A DNA stretch of 64,000 bases from JBJMHZ01 sp045807125 (GTDB lineage Bacteria > Actinomycetota > Actinomycetes > JAWWOL01). How positions within the stretch are numbered: position 1 is the stretch's first letter; each line of letters opens with the position of its first letter. Of this stretch, positions 18,624 through 27,331 are shown one piece after another. A model generated the notes under the pieces. That model had not been told where the DNA came from. It saw only the letters and a program-made list of their open reading frames with translations, and made no database searches. Where the stretch lies: positions 5,898 through 69,897 of the forward strand of contig JBJMHZ010000036.1 in the NCBI GenBank assembly GCA_045807125.1, in the 5' to 3' direction. A program made the position numbers and the translations under genes.

Positions 18624-19052
18624 ATGCTGACCCGGGCCGGCCGGCGCCGGCGCGGCGCGGCGACCGCGGCGGCCCTGGTCCTGCTGCTCGCCGGGACCGC
18701 GTGGGGCAGCGACGACGACTTCCCGTTCGGCCCGTTCCGGATGTACGCGGGGCGCAACGACCCGAACGGCGTCGTCGGCGCGACCACGCTGGAGGCCGTC
18801 CTGCCCGGCGGCCGGGTGGTCACCGTGGACGAGCGCGCGACGGGCATGCGCAGGGCCGAGCTCGAGGGCCGGCTCGACCAGTTCCAGGCGGACCCGGCGC
18901 TGCTCGCCACGGTCGCCGCGGCGCATGCCCGGCTGCACCCGCACGAGGCGCCGTACGCCGAGGTCCGCGTGCGGCTGCGCGCGTACCGCCTGCACCACGC
19001 CGCGATCGCGACGACCACCGACCGGATCCTCGCCGACTGGCGGCGGCCGTGA
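18624..19052 (+). CDS. Secreted small protein paired with HTTM membrane protein
   Basis: A 142-residue protein with a signal-like N-terminus (RRRRGAATAAALVLLLAGTAWG) and the short conserved stretch FPFGPFRMYAGRN right after it. The rest is predicted alpha/beta without a known fold. It overlaps the next gene by four bases (GTGA), so the two are likely made together. FPFGPFRMY-type proteins commonly accompany HTTM proteins in actinobacteria, but their role is unknown to me. Confidence 0.7.
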   Translation: MLTRAGRRRRGAATAAALVLLLAGTAWGSDDDFPFGPFRMYAGRNDPNGVVGATTLEAVLPGGRVVTVDERATGMRRAELEGRLDQFQADPALLATVAAAHARLHPHEAPYAEVRVRLRAYRLHHAAIATTTDRILADWRRP

Positions 19053-19933
19053 GCGGGCCGGGCCGAGCGGGCCGCGGCCTGGCGTCGTGGTGGTTCGCGC
19101 CAGCTCCGCTCGCGCGGGTCGCGTGGCTGCGCACGGTCGTCTACCTGTTCGTCCCGGTGGACGTGCTGCTGACGACGCCGTGGGTGGCGAGCCACGGCGA
19201 CCTCGCCCCGTCGCTCTACCACCCGCTGCTCATCGGACGGCTGCTGCCGCTGCCGACCCCGACGCACGGCGTCGTCCTCGCCGTCGAGGCGGCGCTGCTG
19301 GTGTCGGCGGTCGTCGCGGCGACCGGTCGGGCTCCGCGCGTGGCCGGCACGGCCGTGCTCGTGCTGTACCTCGAGTGGATGGTGATCGCCTTCTCCTACG
19401 GCAAGGTCGACCACGACCGCTTCGCCTTCCTCGTCGCGCTCGCCGTCCTGCCGACCGTGGGCCGCGCGCGGCACGACGATCCGGCGGCGAGCGACGCCGC
19501 TGGCTGGGCGCTGCGCTGCGTGCAGGTCGCCGTGGTCGCGACGTACTTCCTCAGCGCCTGGGCCAAGCTGCGGTACGGCGGCCCGGAGTGGCTCAACAGC
19601 GCGACGCTCGTCACCGCGGTCATCCGCAAGGGCACGCCGCTCGCGATGCCGCTGCTGCACGTGCCGTGGGTGCTGCGCGCCGTGCAGTGGGGCATCGTCG
19701 CCTTCGAGCTGTCCTCGCCGGCCGTGCTCGTCGTGCGCGACGCCCGGCTGCGCCACGCCTGGGTCGTCGGCTGCTACGCGTTCCACGTGATGACGTTCGC
19801 GACGATCAGCATCGTCTTCCTGCCGCACTGCGTCGCCCTGCTCGCGTTCCTGCCGCTGGAGCGGGCGGCCGCGGCGGCCCGGCTGCCGCAGCGGGCGGCC
19901 GAACCGGTCGGCTCCCCCGGGATCGCGACCTAG
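19049..19933 (+). CDS. HTTM-like (horizontally transferred transmembrane domain) membrane protein
   Basis: A 294-residue protein with about seven hydrophobic helices. Signatures of HTTM/vitamin-K-carboxylase-like membrane domains are LARVAWLRTVVYLFVPVDVL near the N-terminus, LLPLPTP, SYGKVDHDRFAFLVALAVLP, AWAKLRYGGPEWLNSATL in the middle and the late HVMTFATISIVFLPHCVALLAFLP. It lacks the long lumenal domain of true gamma-glutamyl carboxylases, so enzymatic activity is doubtful. Starts at GTG 19049. Its TAG stop and the TAG stop of the convergent GGDEF-EAL gene share the palindrome CTAG (19930-19933). Confidence 0.75.
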   Translation: MSGPGRAGRGLASWWFAPAPLARVAWLRTVVYLFVPVDVLLTTPWVASHGDLAPSLYHPLLIGRLLPLPTPTHGVVLAVEAALLVSAVVAATGRAPRVAGTAVLVLYLEWMVIAFSYGKVDHDRFAFLVALAVLPTVGRARHDDPAASDAAGWALRCVQVAVVATYFLSAWAKLRYGGPEWLNSATLVTAVIRKGTPLAMPLLHVPWVLRAVQWGIVAFELSSPAVLVVRDARLRHAWVVGCYAFHVMTFATISIVFLPHCVALLAFLPLERAAAAARLPQRAAEPVGSPGIAT

Positions 19934-22413
19934 CTGGCGAGGCGGCCGGCGCGGTCGCGGCGGGCGAGCAACCACGACGCGAGCAGCTCGCCGGGCAGCG
20001 GCCGGCTGATCCAGTAGCCCTGCGCGAGGTCGCACCCGATGGCGGCGAGGCGCCGCCACGTACGGGCGTCCTCCACGCCCTCGGCCACGCAGCTCATCCC
20101 GAGGCGGTGCACGAGCTCGACCATCGAGCAGACGATCGCGTCGTCCTGCGCGTCGTCGGCCATCCCCGTGACGAACGACCGGTCGAGCTTGACCTCCTCC
20201 ACCGGCAAGCGCTTGAGGTACGCCAGCGACGACTGGCCGACGCCGAGGTCGTCGATCGACGACCGCAGGCCGTGCCGGCGCAGCCGCTCCAGCATCGCGA
20301 TCGCGCGCTCGGGGTCGCCCATGATGGCGCCCTCGGTGACCTCGAGCGTCACCCGCCGCGGGTCGACCCCGGCGGCGGCGAGCATCGCGCCGAGCCGCCC
20401 CGGCAGGTGGTCGTCGAGGAGCGTGCGCGGCGACACGTTCACCGCGAGGTCGAGATCGATGCCGGCCGCTCGCCACTCGGTGACCTCTCGCGCAGCCTCG
20501 GCGACGACCCAGTCGGTGAGGGGGCCGATGAGCCCGGACTGCTCGGCGACCGGCACGAACTCCTCCGGCGACACCAGCCCGCGCTCGGGATGCGACCAGC
20601 GGACCAGCGCCTCGACCGCGACGACGACGCCGTCGGTCAGCCGCGCCTTCGGCTGGTAGACGAGCCGCAGCTCGCCCGACTCGATCGCCCTGCGCAGGTC
20701 GGTGACCAGCGCGAGCCGCGCGGAGCTGTTGGTGTCGCGATCGGCGGTGTAGACCTCGACGCCGGTCCTCGCCGCCTTGGCCGCGTACATCGCCACGTCG
20801 GCCTGGCGCAGCATGTCGGTCGCGGTGACGCCGGGGCCGGCGGCGACCGCGATCCCGACGCTGCCGTCGACCGTGACGTCGACGCCGGAGAGCCGGTGCG
20901 GCCGTTCGAGGGCCGCGCGGACGTCCGTCGCGACCCGGTGGCCGCGCGCCGCGCTGGCCGTGGGCAGCACGATCGCGAACTCGTCGCCGCCGAGCCGGGC
21001 CACCCGAGCCCCGGCCGGCACGGCGGCCGTCAGCCGGCCAGCGACCTCGCGCAGCAGGTCGTCCCCGACGCCGTGCCCGAGCGTGTCGTTGACCTCCTTG
21101 AAGCGGTCGAGGTCGAGCAGCAGCACCGTCCCGCCGCCGGCCGTCGCGAGCGCCTCGCCGACCTCGCGCTCGAACAGCACCCGGTTCGCCAGCCCCGTCA
21201 GCGGATCGTGCGTGGCCTGGTGCGCGTTGTCCGCGACATGCCCGCGCAGGCGGTCGGCCAGCCGGGCGTTGTCGAGCGCGATGCCGGCCTGCCCGGCCAG
21301 CGCGAGCAGCAGGTCGAGGTCGTCGCTCTCGAACCGCCCGACGTCACCGGCGCGGCCGACGACGGCGACCCGGCCGATCTCGACGCCGCGCACGAAGATC
21401 GGCGCGCACAGCGCGTCGTCGGCCCGCCGCCCGATCCGCAGCCACCCGTGGCGCGTGCGGACGAGCGACTCCGCGGACGGCCGCGGCTCCGCCTCGCAGA
21501 GCCCGTCGTCGTCGACGGCCCGCGCGAGGTCGGCGCCCGCGAAGATGGCGTCGAGCGTGAGATCGGCCCGCTCGGCGCGCAGCATCGCACGGACCTGCCG
21601 GAGGATCGCGCCGACGATGACGTCGAGGCGCAGCTCGGTGCCCACGGATTCGGTGAAGCAGCGCAACTGCTCGAGGTTCTGGTGCCGCTGACGGAGCCGG
21701 CTGTGGGCGCGGTGCGCGGCGAGCAGCGGGGCCGCGAGGACGAGCAGCGTCCACGAGCCGCTCCAGTCGACCGTGACGACGTCGACGGCGACGAGGGCGA
21801 GGCACGTGTTCACGACGGCGGTGATCGCGCCCGTCCAGCACGAGCTCCAGAGCGCCGCGACCGACGTCGACGGCGTCCGCAGCCGGATCGCGCACCAGAT
21901 GGCCATCGCCGAGAGCGCGTCGACGACGAGCACGGCGACCACCGTCGCGAGCCGCCCGCGCGCCGACATCGAGTGACCGCCACCGATGATCGCGTGCCAG
22001 ACCAGGACGGCCGTGACGGTCTCGAGCCACCACTGGGCGACGTTGAACGTCAGCTTCAGCACGGACTGGCGGCGATGCGCCACGAGGGCGAGCGCCCCGC
22101 CGAGCAGCCTCGCGCCGACGAGGTGCGTCGGCGAGGCGAAGAACAGGCCGAGGACGAGCGGCACCTCGCCGAGCGAGAACGAGTGCGCCTCGCGGCCGAG
22201 CGTGACGTGGACGACCATGATCTCGGCCGCCGCGAACAGCGGCACGAGCAGCCCCCACGCCGCCGGTGCGGGCAGGTGCGCACCGTGCACGTGGCCCAGC
22301 AAGGTCGCCTGGAGCCCGGCGGCAGCAGTCGCGATCAGGGCGATGAACGCCCACACGCGCCGGTCGGTCGATGACCGTCCGGCGCGTACGGATGCGCCCT
22401 GTTGAGCGACCAC
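19930..22413 (-). CDS. Membrane GGDEF-EAL protein (cyclic di-GMP synthesis/breakdown)
   Basis: An 827-residue protein: several membrane helices (residues 20-240), a GAF-like sensor (about 250-400), a GGDEF domain with intact LGGDEF, and an EAL domain. The EAL catalytic set is complete by eye: EALVRW, NVSPRTL, EVTEG, DDLGVGQSSL, KLDRSFV, AEGVE and QGY. Both activities are therefore possible, though there is no RxxD I-site at the usual place. GTG 22413 lies one base after the stop of the subtilisin-like protease gene, so it is probably cotranscribed and coupled with it. Upstream extension of the frame into the protease gene is not coding. Confidence 0.9.
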   Translation of the reverse strand: MVAQQGASVRAGRSSTDRRVWAFIALIATAAAGLQATLLGHVHGAHLPAPAAWGLLVPLFAAAEIMVVHVTLGREAHSFSLGEVPLVLGLFFASPTHLVGARLLGGALALVAHRRQSVLKLTFNVAQWWLETVTAVLVWHAIIGGGHSMSARGRLATVVAVLVVDALSAMAIWCAIRLRTPSTSVAALWSSCWTGAITAVVNTCLALVAVDVVTVDWSGSWTLLVLAAPLLAAHRAHSRLRQRHQNLEQLRCFTESVGTELRLDVIVGAILRQVRAMLRAERADLTLDAIFAGADLARAVDDDGLCEAEPRPSAESLVRTRHGWLRIGRRADDALCAPIFVRGVEIGRVAVVGRAGDVGRFESDDLDLLLALAGQAGIALDNARLADRLRGHVADNAHQATHDPLTGLANRVLFEREVGEALATAGGGTVLLLDLDRFKEVNDTLGHGVGDDLLREVAGRLTAAVPAGARVARLGGDEFAIVLPTASAARGHRVATDVRAALERPHRLSGVDVTVDGSVGIAVAAGPGVTATDMLRQADVAMYAAKAARTGVEVYTADRDTNSSARLALVTDLRRAIESGELRLVYQPKARLTDGVVVAVEALVRWSHPERGLVSPEEFVPVAEQSGLIGPLTDWVVAEAAREVTEWRAAGIDLDLAVNVSPRTLLDDHLPGRLGAMLAAAGVDPRRVTLEVTEGAIMGDPERAIAMLERLRRHGLRSSIDDLGVGQSSLAYLKRLPVEEVKLDRSFVTGMADDAQDDAIVCSMVELVHRLGMSCVAEGVEDARTWRRLAAIGCDLAQGYWISRPLPGELLASWLLARRDRAGRLAS

Positions 22414-22414
22414 G

Positions 22415-24040
22415 TCAGCCGCCGGCGCTCGACCAGTACGCGCCCGACCAGCTGCGGCTCGACCAGCTGCGGCTCGACCACGAGCCGGTGCTCCAGCTTC
22501 CGGTCGACCAGCTGCGGCTGGACCAGCTGCGGCTGGACCAGCTCCGGCTGGCCCATGAGACGCCGGCCCACGAGACGCCGCTCCACGGGACGACCGTCCA
22601 CGTCCGCGTCGCCCACGACGTGCCGCACCAGCACGTCCCGGCGTACGCGTGGCCGTTCCAGGTGCCGCCGGTCCACGCCGTGCCCGCCGTGCTCGCCGGC
22701 GCCCAGATGCCGGGCTGCCACGGCGAGCCGAAGATGTCCCGCTCCCCGGAGAGGTCGGCGCCGTTGTCCGCCACCCGGTGGGTGCCGCGGGCCGCGTCGA
22801 GGGAGCCGAGGCCGGTCGACGGCGCCCACGGCTGCACGGCGTACGGGCGCAGCGCGAGGGCCGCGGCAGCCACGTCGACGAGGCCGGCGCCGCGCCCTGC
22901 CGCATCCGCGAGCGGCGTCGGCTGCGCGGTCGAGGCGAGCAGTGCCTTCACGTCGTTCGGCGTCAGCTCCGGTCGGGCCTGCAGCAGCAGCGCGACCGCG
23001 CCGGAGACGACCGCTGCGGCCTGCGAGGTGCCGCTGCCCTTGAACCAGCGGGTCTGCACGCGCGCACCGGGGTACTCGGTGTCCACGTACGACCCGGGGT
23101 CGCGGAGCGAGACGATCGACTGGCCGGGCGCGAGGACGTCGACCCGGCGCGTGGCAGAGCCGCGGCTCGAGAAGTCCGGCACCGAGTCGTCGAGCGACGA
23201 CGCCGTGCCGTTGGTGTCGTCGGCGCCGACCGCGATGACGAACGGGTCGTACGCGGGATCGTCCAACGACGGCTGGACGCTGCCCTGGTTGCCACCGGAC
23301 GCGACGACGACGATGCCGGCCCGCCACGCGCTCTCGACGGCGTGCGTCAGCGGGTCGAGCAGGTAGCTCTGCGTGCCGTCGGTCCCGAACGACAGGTTGA
23401 TGACCCGGATGTTGAGCCCGGGGTCGTGCCGGTGCGCGACGATCCAGTCGATCGCGGCGATGACCTGCGACACGTCCGCGCCGCCGTCGGTCGCACCGAC
23501 CTTGACGCTCAGCAGGGTCGCGCCCGGCGCGACGCCCTTGAAGCCGGTCGCCGGGTCGTTGCCGGCGATGATGCCGGCCATGTTCGTCCCGTGGCCGTAG
23601 CTGTCGAGGTCGCGGAGGCTCGGCGCCTGGCTGTCGAAGGACAGGTCTGGACCGTTCACCACGTTGCCGGACGTGAGGCCGGGGACCGGCGCGACGCCCG
23701 TGTCGATGAGCGCGACGCCGACGCCCTTGCCGGTGTAGCCGCGCTGCCACATGGCGTCCGCGTGCACGGCGCGCGAGACGTCGCTCATCGAGGTCTGCGA
23801 CGCGCCGTACCCCCAGTCAGCGCCACCGAGAAGGCCGGTGGTCGTGTCGACCGCGGTCGTGACGACGCCGACGACGCCGCCCACGACACCGACGAGCCCG
23901 CCGAGCAGTCCGCTCGTGGTGGCCGCCTGCGCCGCCGGCGCGGTCCCTGTCGCGAGCGCGGTCGCCGCCGCGACGCAGGTCGCGGCCAACCGGATCCTCG
24001 TGCGCGTGTGGCTCCGCTGCTGGACCAAGGCGTGCTCCAA
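22415..24040 (-). CDS. Secreted subtilisin-like (S8) protease with Trp/Ser-rich C-terminal repeats
   Basis: A 541-residue serine protease. Signal peptide: LAATCVAAATALATGTAPAAQA. Catalytic Asp in ALIDTGV (near 110), His in YGHGTNMAG (near 148), oxyanion Asn region GNQGS and catalytic Ser in GSGTSQAAA (near 345). After residue 430 the chain becomes Trp/Ser-rich (WTGGTW, WCGTSW, WSGVSW), ending with about eight copies of a five-residue W-S-x-x-S motif. Similar WSGxSW tails occur in other actinobacterial S8 proteases; wall or surface attachment is a guess. The TTG start (24040) is weakly supported. Followed one base later by the GGDEF-EAL gene. Confidence 0.88.
   Translation of the reverse strand: MEHALVQQRSHTRTRIRLAATCVAAATALATGTAPAAQAATTSGLLGGLVGVVGGVVGVVTTAVDTTTGLLGGADWGYGASQTSMSDVSRAVHADAMWQRGYTGKGVGVALIDTGVAPVPGLTSGNVVNGPDLSFDSQAPSLRDLDSYGHGTNMAGIIAGNDPATGFKGVAPGATLLSVKVGATDGGADVSQVIAAIDWIVAHRHDPGLNIRVINLSFGTDGTQSYLLDPLTHAVESAWRAGIVVVASGGNQGSVQPSLDDPAYDPFVIAVGADDTNGTASSLDDSVPDFSSRGSATRRVDVLAPGQSIVSLRDPGSYVDTEYPGARVQTRWFKGSGTSQAAAVVSGAVALLLQARPELTPNDVKALLASTAQPTPLADAAGRGAGLVDVAAAALALRPYAVQPWAPSTGLGSLDAARGTHRVADNGADLSGERDIFGSPWQPGIWAPASTAGTAWTGGTWNGHAYAGTCWCGTSWATRTWTVVPWSGVSWAGVSWASRSWSSRSWSSRSWSTGSWSTGSWSSRSWSSRSWSGAYWSSAGG
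22428..22555 (-). repeat. 15-bp coding repeats of the protease tail
   Basis: About eight tandem 15-base units of the type GACCAGCTGCGGCTG (plus strand), encoding W-S-S-R-S or W-S-T-G-S on the minus strand. Near-identical DNA copies indicate recent expansion by slippage or unequal exchange. Confidence 0.8.
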
Positions 24041-24246
24041 GCGTTCGATCGGTCGTCCCCGCGTAGGGCATCGGCCGGCGCCACGGCAGCTGTGAGCGCT
24101 GCGGCCGGAAATGACGAGGATGGGTGGCAGGCGTGGCCGGTCGGGCGAGCGCGCGGGGCGAGCGCGCTACGCCGTACGGAGGCCGGACTGCGATATGAAC
24201 CGGTGCGGGAGGCCGGCCGCCCTCAGCGACGACGCGCGCGGGCCGG

Positions 24247-25449
24247 TCAGCCGCGGAGCTTGTACTCCTCGAGCAGCCGTCGGCCGATGATCATCTTCTG
24301 GATCTCGGCGGTGCCCTCGCCGATCAGCAGGAGCGGAGCGTCGCGGTAGAGCCGCTCGATCTCGTACTCCTTGGTGTAGCCGTAGCCGCCGTGGATGCGC
24401 AGCGAGTCCTCGACGACCTCCTTGGCGTGCTCGGCGGCGAGGTACTTCGCCATGCCGGCCTCGAGGTCGCCCCGGTTCCCGGCGTCCTTGCCTCGCGCCG
24501 CGCGCACCATCAGCGCGTGCGCGGCCTCGACCTTGGTCGCCATCTCGGCGAGCTTGAACTGGATCGCCTGGTGCTCCGCGATCGGCTTGCCGAACGCGGA
24601 GCGCTGCTGCGCGTACGCGATGCCGAGCTCGAACGCGCGCAGCGCGACGCCGCAGCCGCGGGCCGCCACGTTGACCCGGCCGACCTCGATGCCGTCCATC
24701 ATCTGGTAGAAGCCGCGCCCGACGCCGTCCTCGCCGCCGAGCACCCGGTCGGCGGGCACCCGCGTCCCGGCCAGGATCAGCTCGGTGGTCTCGACGCCCT
24801 TGTAGCCCATCTTCTCGATCTTCGGCGGGATCGTGATGCCGTTGCCCACGTCGCCGAAGCCGGGCTCCTTGTCGATGAGCAGGGCGCTCATGTTGCGGTA
24901 GGGCGACTCGGCGCCGGTGTCGGTCCGCACCAGGGTCGCGACCAGGGCGGCGCGGGCGCCGTTGGTCAGCCACATCTTCTGGCCGTCGACCACCCACTCG
25001 TCGCCGTCGCGCACCGCCTTGGTCGTGATCGCCGCGACGTCGGAGCCGAGCGCCGGCTCGCTCATCGAGAAGGCGCCGCGGATCTCGCCGGCGGCCATCC
25101 GCGGCAGGTAGTGCTGCTGCTGCTCGGCGGTGCCGTGCTGCTGGAGCAGGTACGCGACGATGAAGTGGGTGTTGATGATGCCGCTGATGCTCATCCAGCC
25201 GCGGGAGAGCTCCTCCACCACGAGCGCGTACGTCAGCAGCGACTCGCCGAGCCCGCCGTGCTCCTCGGAGATCATCAGCCCGAACAGGCCCATCTCCTTC
25301 ATGCCCTCGACGATGTCCTCGGGGAACTCGTCCGCGTGCTCCAGGCGCGAGGCGTGCGGCAGGATCTCCTTCTCGACGTAGTCGTGCACCGTCGAGAGGA
25401 TCTCCCGCTGGATGTCGGTGAGGCCCTCGGTCCGGGCGAGACGTGCCAT
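24247..25449 (-). CDS. Acyl-CoA dehydrogenase
   Basis: A 400-residue flavoprotein that introduces the alpha,beta double bond into acyl-CoA esters. Signatures are SEPALGSDVAAI (FAD/substrate loop), WLTNGARA, RSAFGKPIAEHQAIQFKLAEM, GGYGYTKEYEIERLYRDA and IGEGTAEIQK, whose Glu is the usual catalytic base position. Length is normal for the family. Monocistronic, 186 bases before the NlpC/P60 gene ends. The acyl chain specificity is not readable. Confidence 0.92.
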   Translation of the reverse strand: MARLARTEGLTDIQREILSTVHDYVEKEILPHASRLEHADEFPEDIVEGMKEMGLFGLMISEEHGGLGESLLTYALVVEELSRGWMSISGIINTHFIVAYLLQQHGTAEQQQHYLPRMAAGEIRGAFSMSEPALGSDVAAITTKAVRDGDEWVVDGQKMWLTNGARAALVATLVRTDTGAESPYRNMSALLIDKEPGFGDVGNGITIPPKIEKMGYKGVETTELILAGTRVPADRVLGGEDGVGRGFYQMMDGIEVGRVNVAARGCGVALRAFELGIAYAQQRSAFGKPIAEHQAIQFKLAEMATKVEAAHALMVRAARGKDAGNRGDLEAGMAKYLAAEHAKEVVEDSLRIHGGYGYTKEYEIERLYRDAPLLLIGEGTAEIQKMIIGRRLLEEYKLRG

Positions 25450-25581
25450 CGCGCGGGCGTCCTTTCGCTGGCGTTCCGCTGGCGAGGTTCCCGAGAAGTA
25501 TGCCGGGCCGCCTGCCGGAGGCGGACGGCGGACGGGCCCCGGCCGGCTGCTCGCCGATCGGGGCCCGTCAGTCGCAAGGGG

Positions 25582-26313
25582 TCAGGAGGAGCGCGCGTGC
25601 GTGCCGTGCGCGACGACGGCGTGCCAGAACTTCCAGCCGATCGTCGTCGAGGCCGGCAGGTCGTACCGGGACCGCATCGACGTGACCGCCTTCGCCGTCG
25701 CCGTGTCGAACGCGCCGGTCACGCTCAGGCCGTAGCCGTTGGCCCGCAGCCGCTTCTGCAGCGCCTTGACCTGGCTGCCGGTCGTCGCCGAGGCGATGTC
25801 GAGCAGGGCGCGGTTGGTGCTGCCGCCCGGACGGGCGGCCCGCCACATCAGGCCGCGGTAGTACAACGGCCGCACCTGCACGACGGTGCCGTCGTGCGGG
25901 GCGTCCATCATCCAGCCGTCCCCCATGAAGATGGCGACGTGGTGGATCGTCGACGGCCGCGAGGCGTCGCGCGCGAAGAAGATGAGGTCGCCCGGCCGCC
26001 AGTAGTGCCGGCCCACCTTGGGCAGCGCCGCGTACTGGTAGCGCGAGACCCGCGGGATCGTGATGCCCGCCGCCCGGTAGGCGGCCTGGGTGAAGCCGGA
26101 GCAGTCGTACGCGGAGGGGCCGGTCGCCCCCCAGCGGTAGGGCTTGCCGAGCTGAGCGAGTCCGAAGTCGATGGCGGTCGCCGCCGATGTGCTGGCGGTG
26201 GCCGCCATGGCCGGGGCGGGAGCGGAGACGCTGACGCCGGTGAGCACGAGGCCGGCGGCACCGGCCGCGACGGCCAGTCGGCGCGGCAAGCCGCGCACGC
26301 GAAGAGCAGGCAT
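25582..26313 (-). CDS. NlpC/P60 peptidoglycan endopeptidase with PG-binding domain
   Basis: A 243-residue exported wall hydrolase (C40 peptidase) that would cleave peptide stems of peptidoglycan. Signal peptide LRVRGLPRRLAVAAGAAGLVLTGVSVSAPAPAMA; catalytic Cys in YDCSGFTQAAYR, His in TIHHVAIFMGDG and third polar residue near MMDAPHDG; a C-terminal PG_binding_1 unit (VKALQKRLRANGYGLSVTGAFD). ATG 26313 is chosen because GGAGGAC lies eight bases upstream and the signal peptide starts there. Its long leader is a cyclic di-AMP riboswitch, the usual arrangement for actinobacterial wall hydrolases. Confidence 0.9.
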   Translation of the reverse strand: MPALRVRGLPRRLAVAAGAAGLVLTGVSVSAPAPAMAATASTSAATAIDFGLAQLGKPYRWGATGPSAYDCSGFTQAAYRAAGITIPRVSRYQYAALPKVGRHYWRPGDLIFFARDASRPSTIHHVAIFMGDGWMMDAPHDGTVVQVRPLYYRGLMWRAARPGGSTNRALLDIASATTGSQVKALQKRLRANGYGLSVTGAFDTATAKAVTSMRSRYDLPASTTIGWKFWHAVVAHGTHARSS

Positions 26314-26330
26314 GAATGAGGTCCTCCGGC

Positions 26331-26501
26331 ACGCCTGCGAGGTGAGCTGTCGGGTTCGGGCGGGAGGCTGCCCGGCCGCTGCGCGCGGCTTCACCCCAAG
26401 GACGGCTCCGGCTGGGCCGGCCGTCCGTCACGCGGGTGGGTCCCCCGCTCCTGCCGCGACCGATCGATTCCCTTCGGGTCGCCGGCGGCAGGACGAGGCG
26501 T
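26331..26501 (-). promoter_or_regulatory. Cyclic di-AMP riboswitch (ydaO/yuaA class)
   Basis: Read on the minus strand, the leader contains the class-defining blocks in order: GCAGGAGCGGGGGACCCA (about 26437-26454), CTTGGGGTGAAGCC (about 26387-26400), CCCGCCCGAACCCGACAGCT (about 26347-26366) and CACCTCGCAGGCGT. ACGCCT at 26496-26501 can pair with AGGCGT at 26331-26336 to close stem P1. The ribosome site GGAGGAC follows directly. In actinobacteria this riboswitch turns off wall-hydrolase genes when cyclic di-AMP is high; here it precedes the NlpC/P60 gene. The exact ends are approximate. Confidence 0.92.
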
Positions 26502-26731
26502 GAGCGGCGACGTAGACGACCGTAGGAGGCGATGCCCGGTTCGCCCAGGCTTACGGCGATCTTTGGTCGGAAGGGACCACGCACCGTCACCGGCATGCAC
26601 ACATGAGGCTAATCGCGCGGGCTGCATGACCCTTACCGGACGCTACGCCGGGCTTCCTGCGCCGGACAGTGCCGCCGGTGCCTCCGGCCCGGCCCGGGCC
26701 CGGCTCGCTCGGCTCGGCTCGGCCGGTACGG

Positions 26732-27220
26732 TTACCGGCCGTCCGCGGCGGCCTCGAGCTCGGCAACATCGATCTTGCTCATGCCGAGCATCGCCCGCAG
26801 GGCCCGCCCGGAGCGAGCCGGGTCGGGATCCGACAGCAGCTCCCCCAGCCGGTCGGGGACGATCTGCCAGGACACTCCCCACCGGTCGCGCAGCCAGCCG
26901 CACGCGCCTTCTTCCCCGCCGTCCGCGGTGAGCGCATCCCAGTACCGGTCGACCTCGGCCTGGTCGGCGCAGCGCACCGAGAGGGAGATCGCCTCGCTGA
27001 ACCGGAAGCCGGAGGGCGCGCCGATCGCGCGATACGCGACACCGCCGAGCGTGAAGCCGGCGAGGAGCGTCTCGCTGCCGTCGGGCCCCGGCGAGCGCTG
27101 GATCGACGTGATCGCCGATCCCGGGACGAGAGCCGTGTAGAGCTCGAGGGCGGCTTCGCCGTCCTCGTGGAACCACAGGCACGGCGTCACTATCTGATCG
27201 CGGCTACCGGCGTCGCTCAT
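26732..27220 (-). CDS. VOC-family (PhnB-like) protein
   Basis: A 162-residue glyoxalase-fold protein of the PhnB/3-demethylubiquinone-methyltransferase-like group: PCLWFHEDGEAALELYTALVPGS at the start, LAGFTLGGVAYRAIGA, FSEAISLSVRCADQAEVDRYWDALT and GVSWQIVPDRLGELLSD near the end. Such proteins often act in resistance or as small metal-binding enzymes, but most lack a known substrate. Monocistronic, with a 200-base GC-rich gap before the riboswitch-controlled gene. Confidence 0.85.
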   Translation of the reverse strand: MSDAGSRDQIVTPCLWFHEDGEAALELYTALVPGSAITSIQRSPGPDGSETLLAGFTLGGVAYRAIGAPSGFRFSEAISLSVRCADQAEVDRYWDALTADGGEEGACGWLRDRWGVSWQIVPDRLGELLSDPDPARSGRALRAMLGMSKIDVAELEAAADGR

Positions 27221-27331
27221 GGTCGGCTCCTCGAAGCTCTCGCGTGGCTGGCTTGGGCGCGTTCGAGCCTAGACGAGTCGTGCGGCTGACGAGGGCCCCG
27301 CGCGTGGCCGCGGCGCCCTCGTCAGCCCTCG

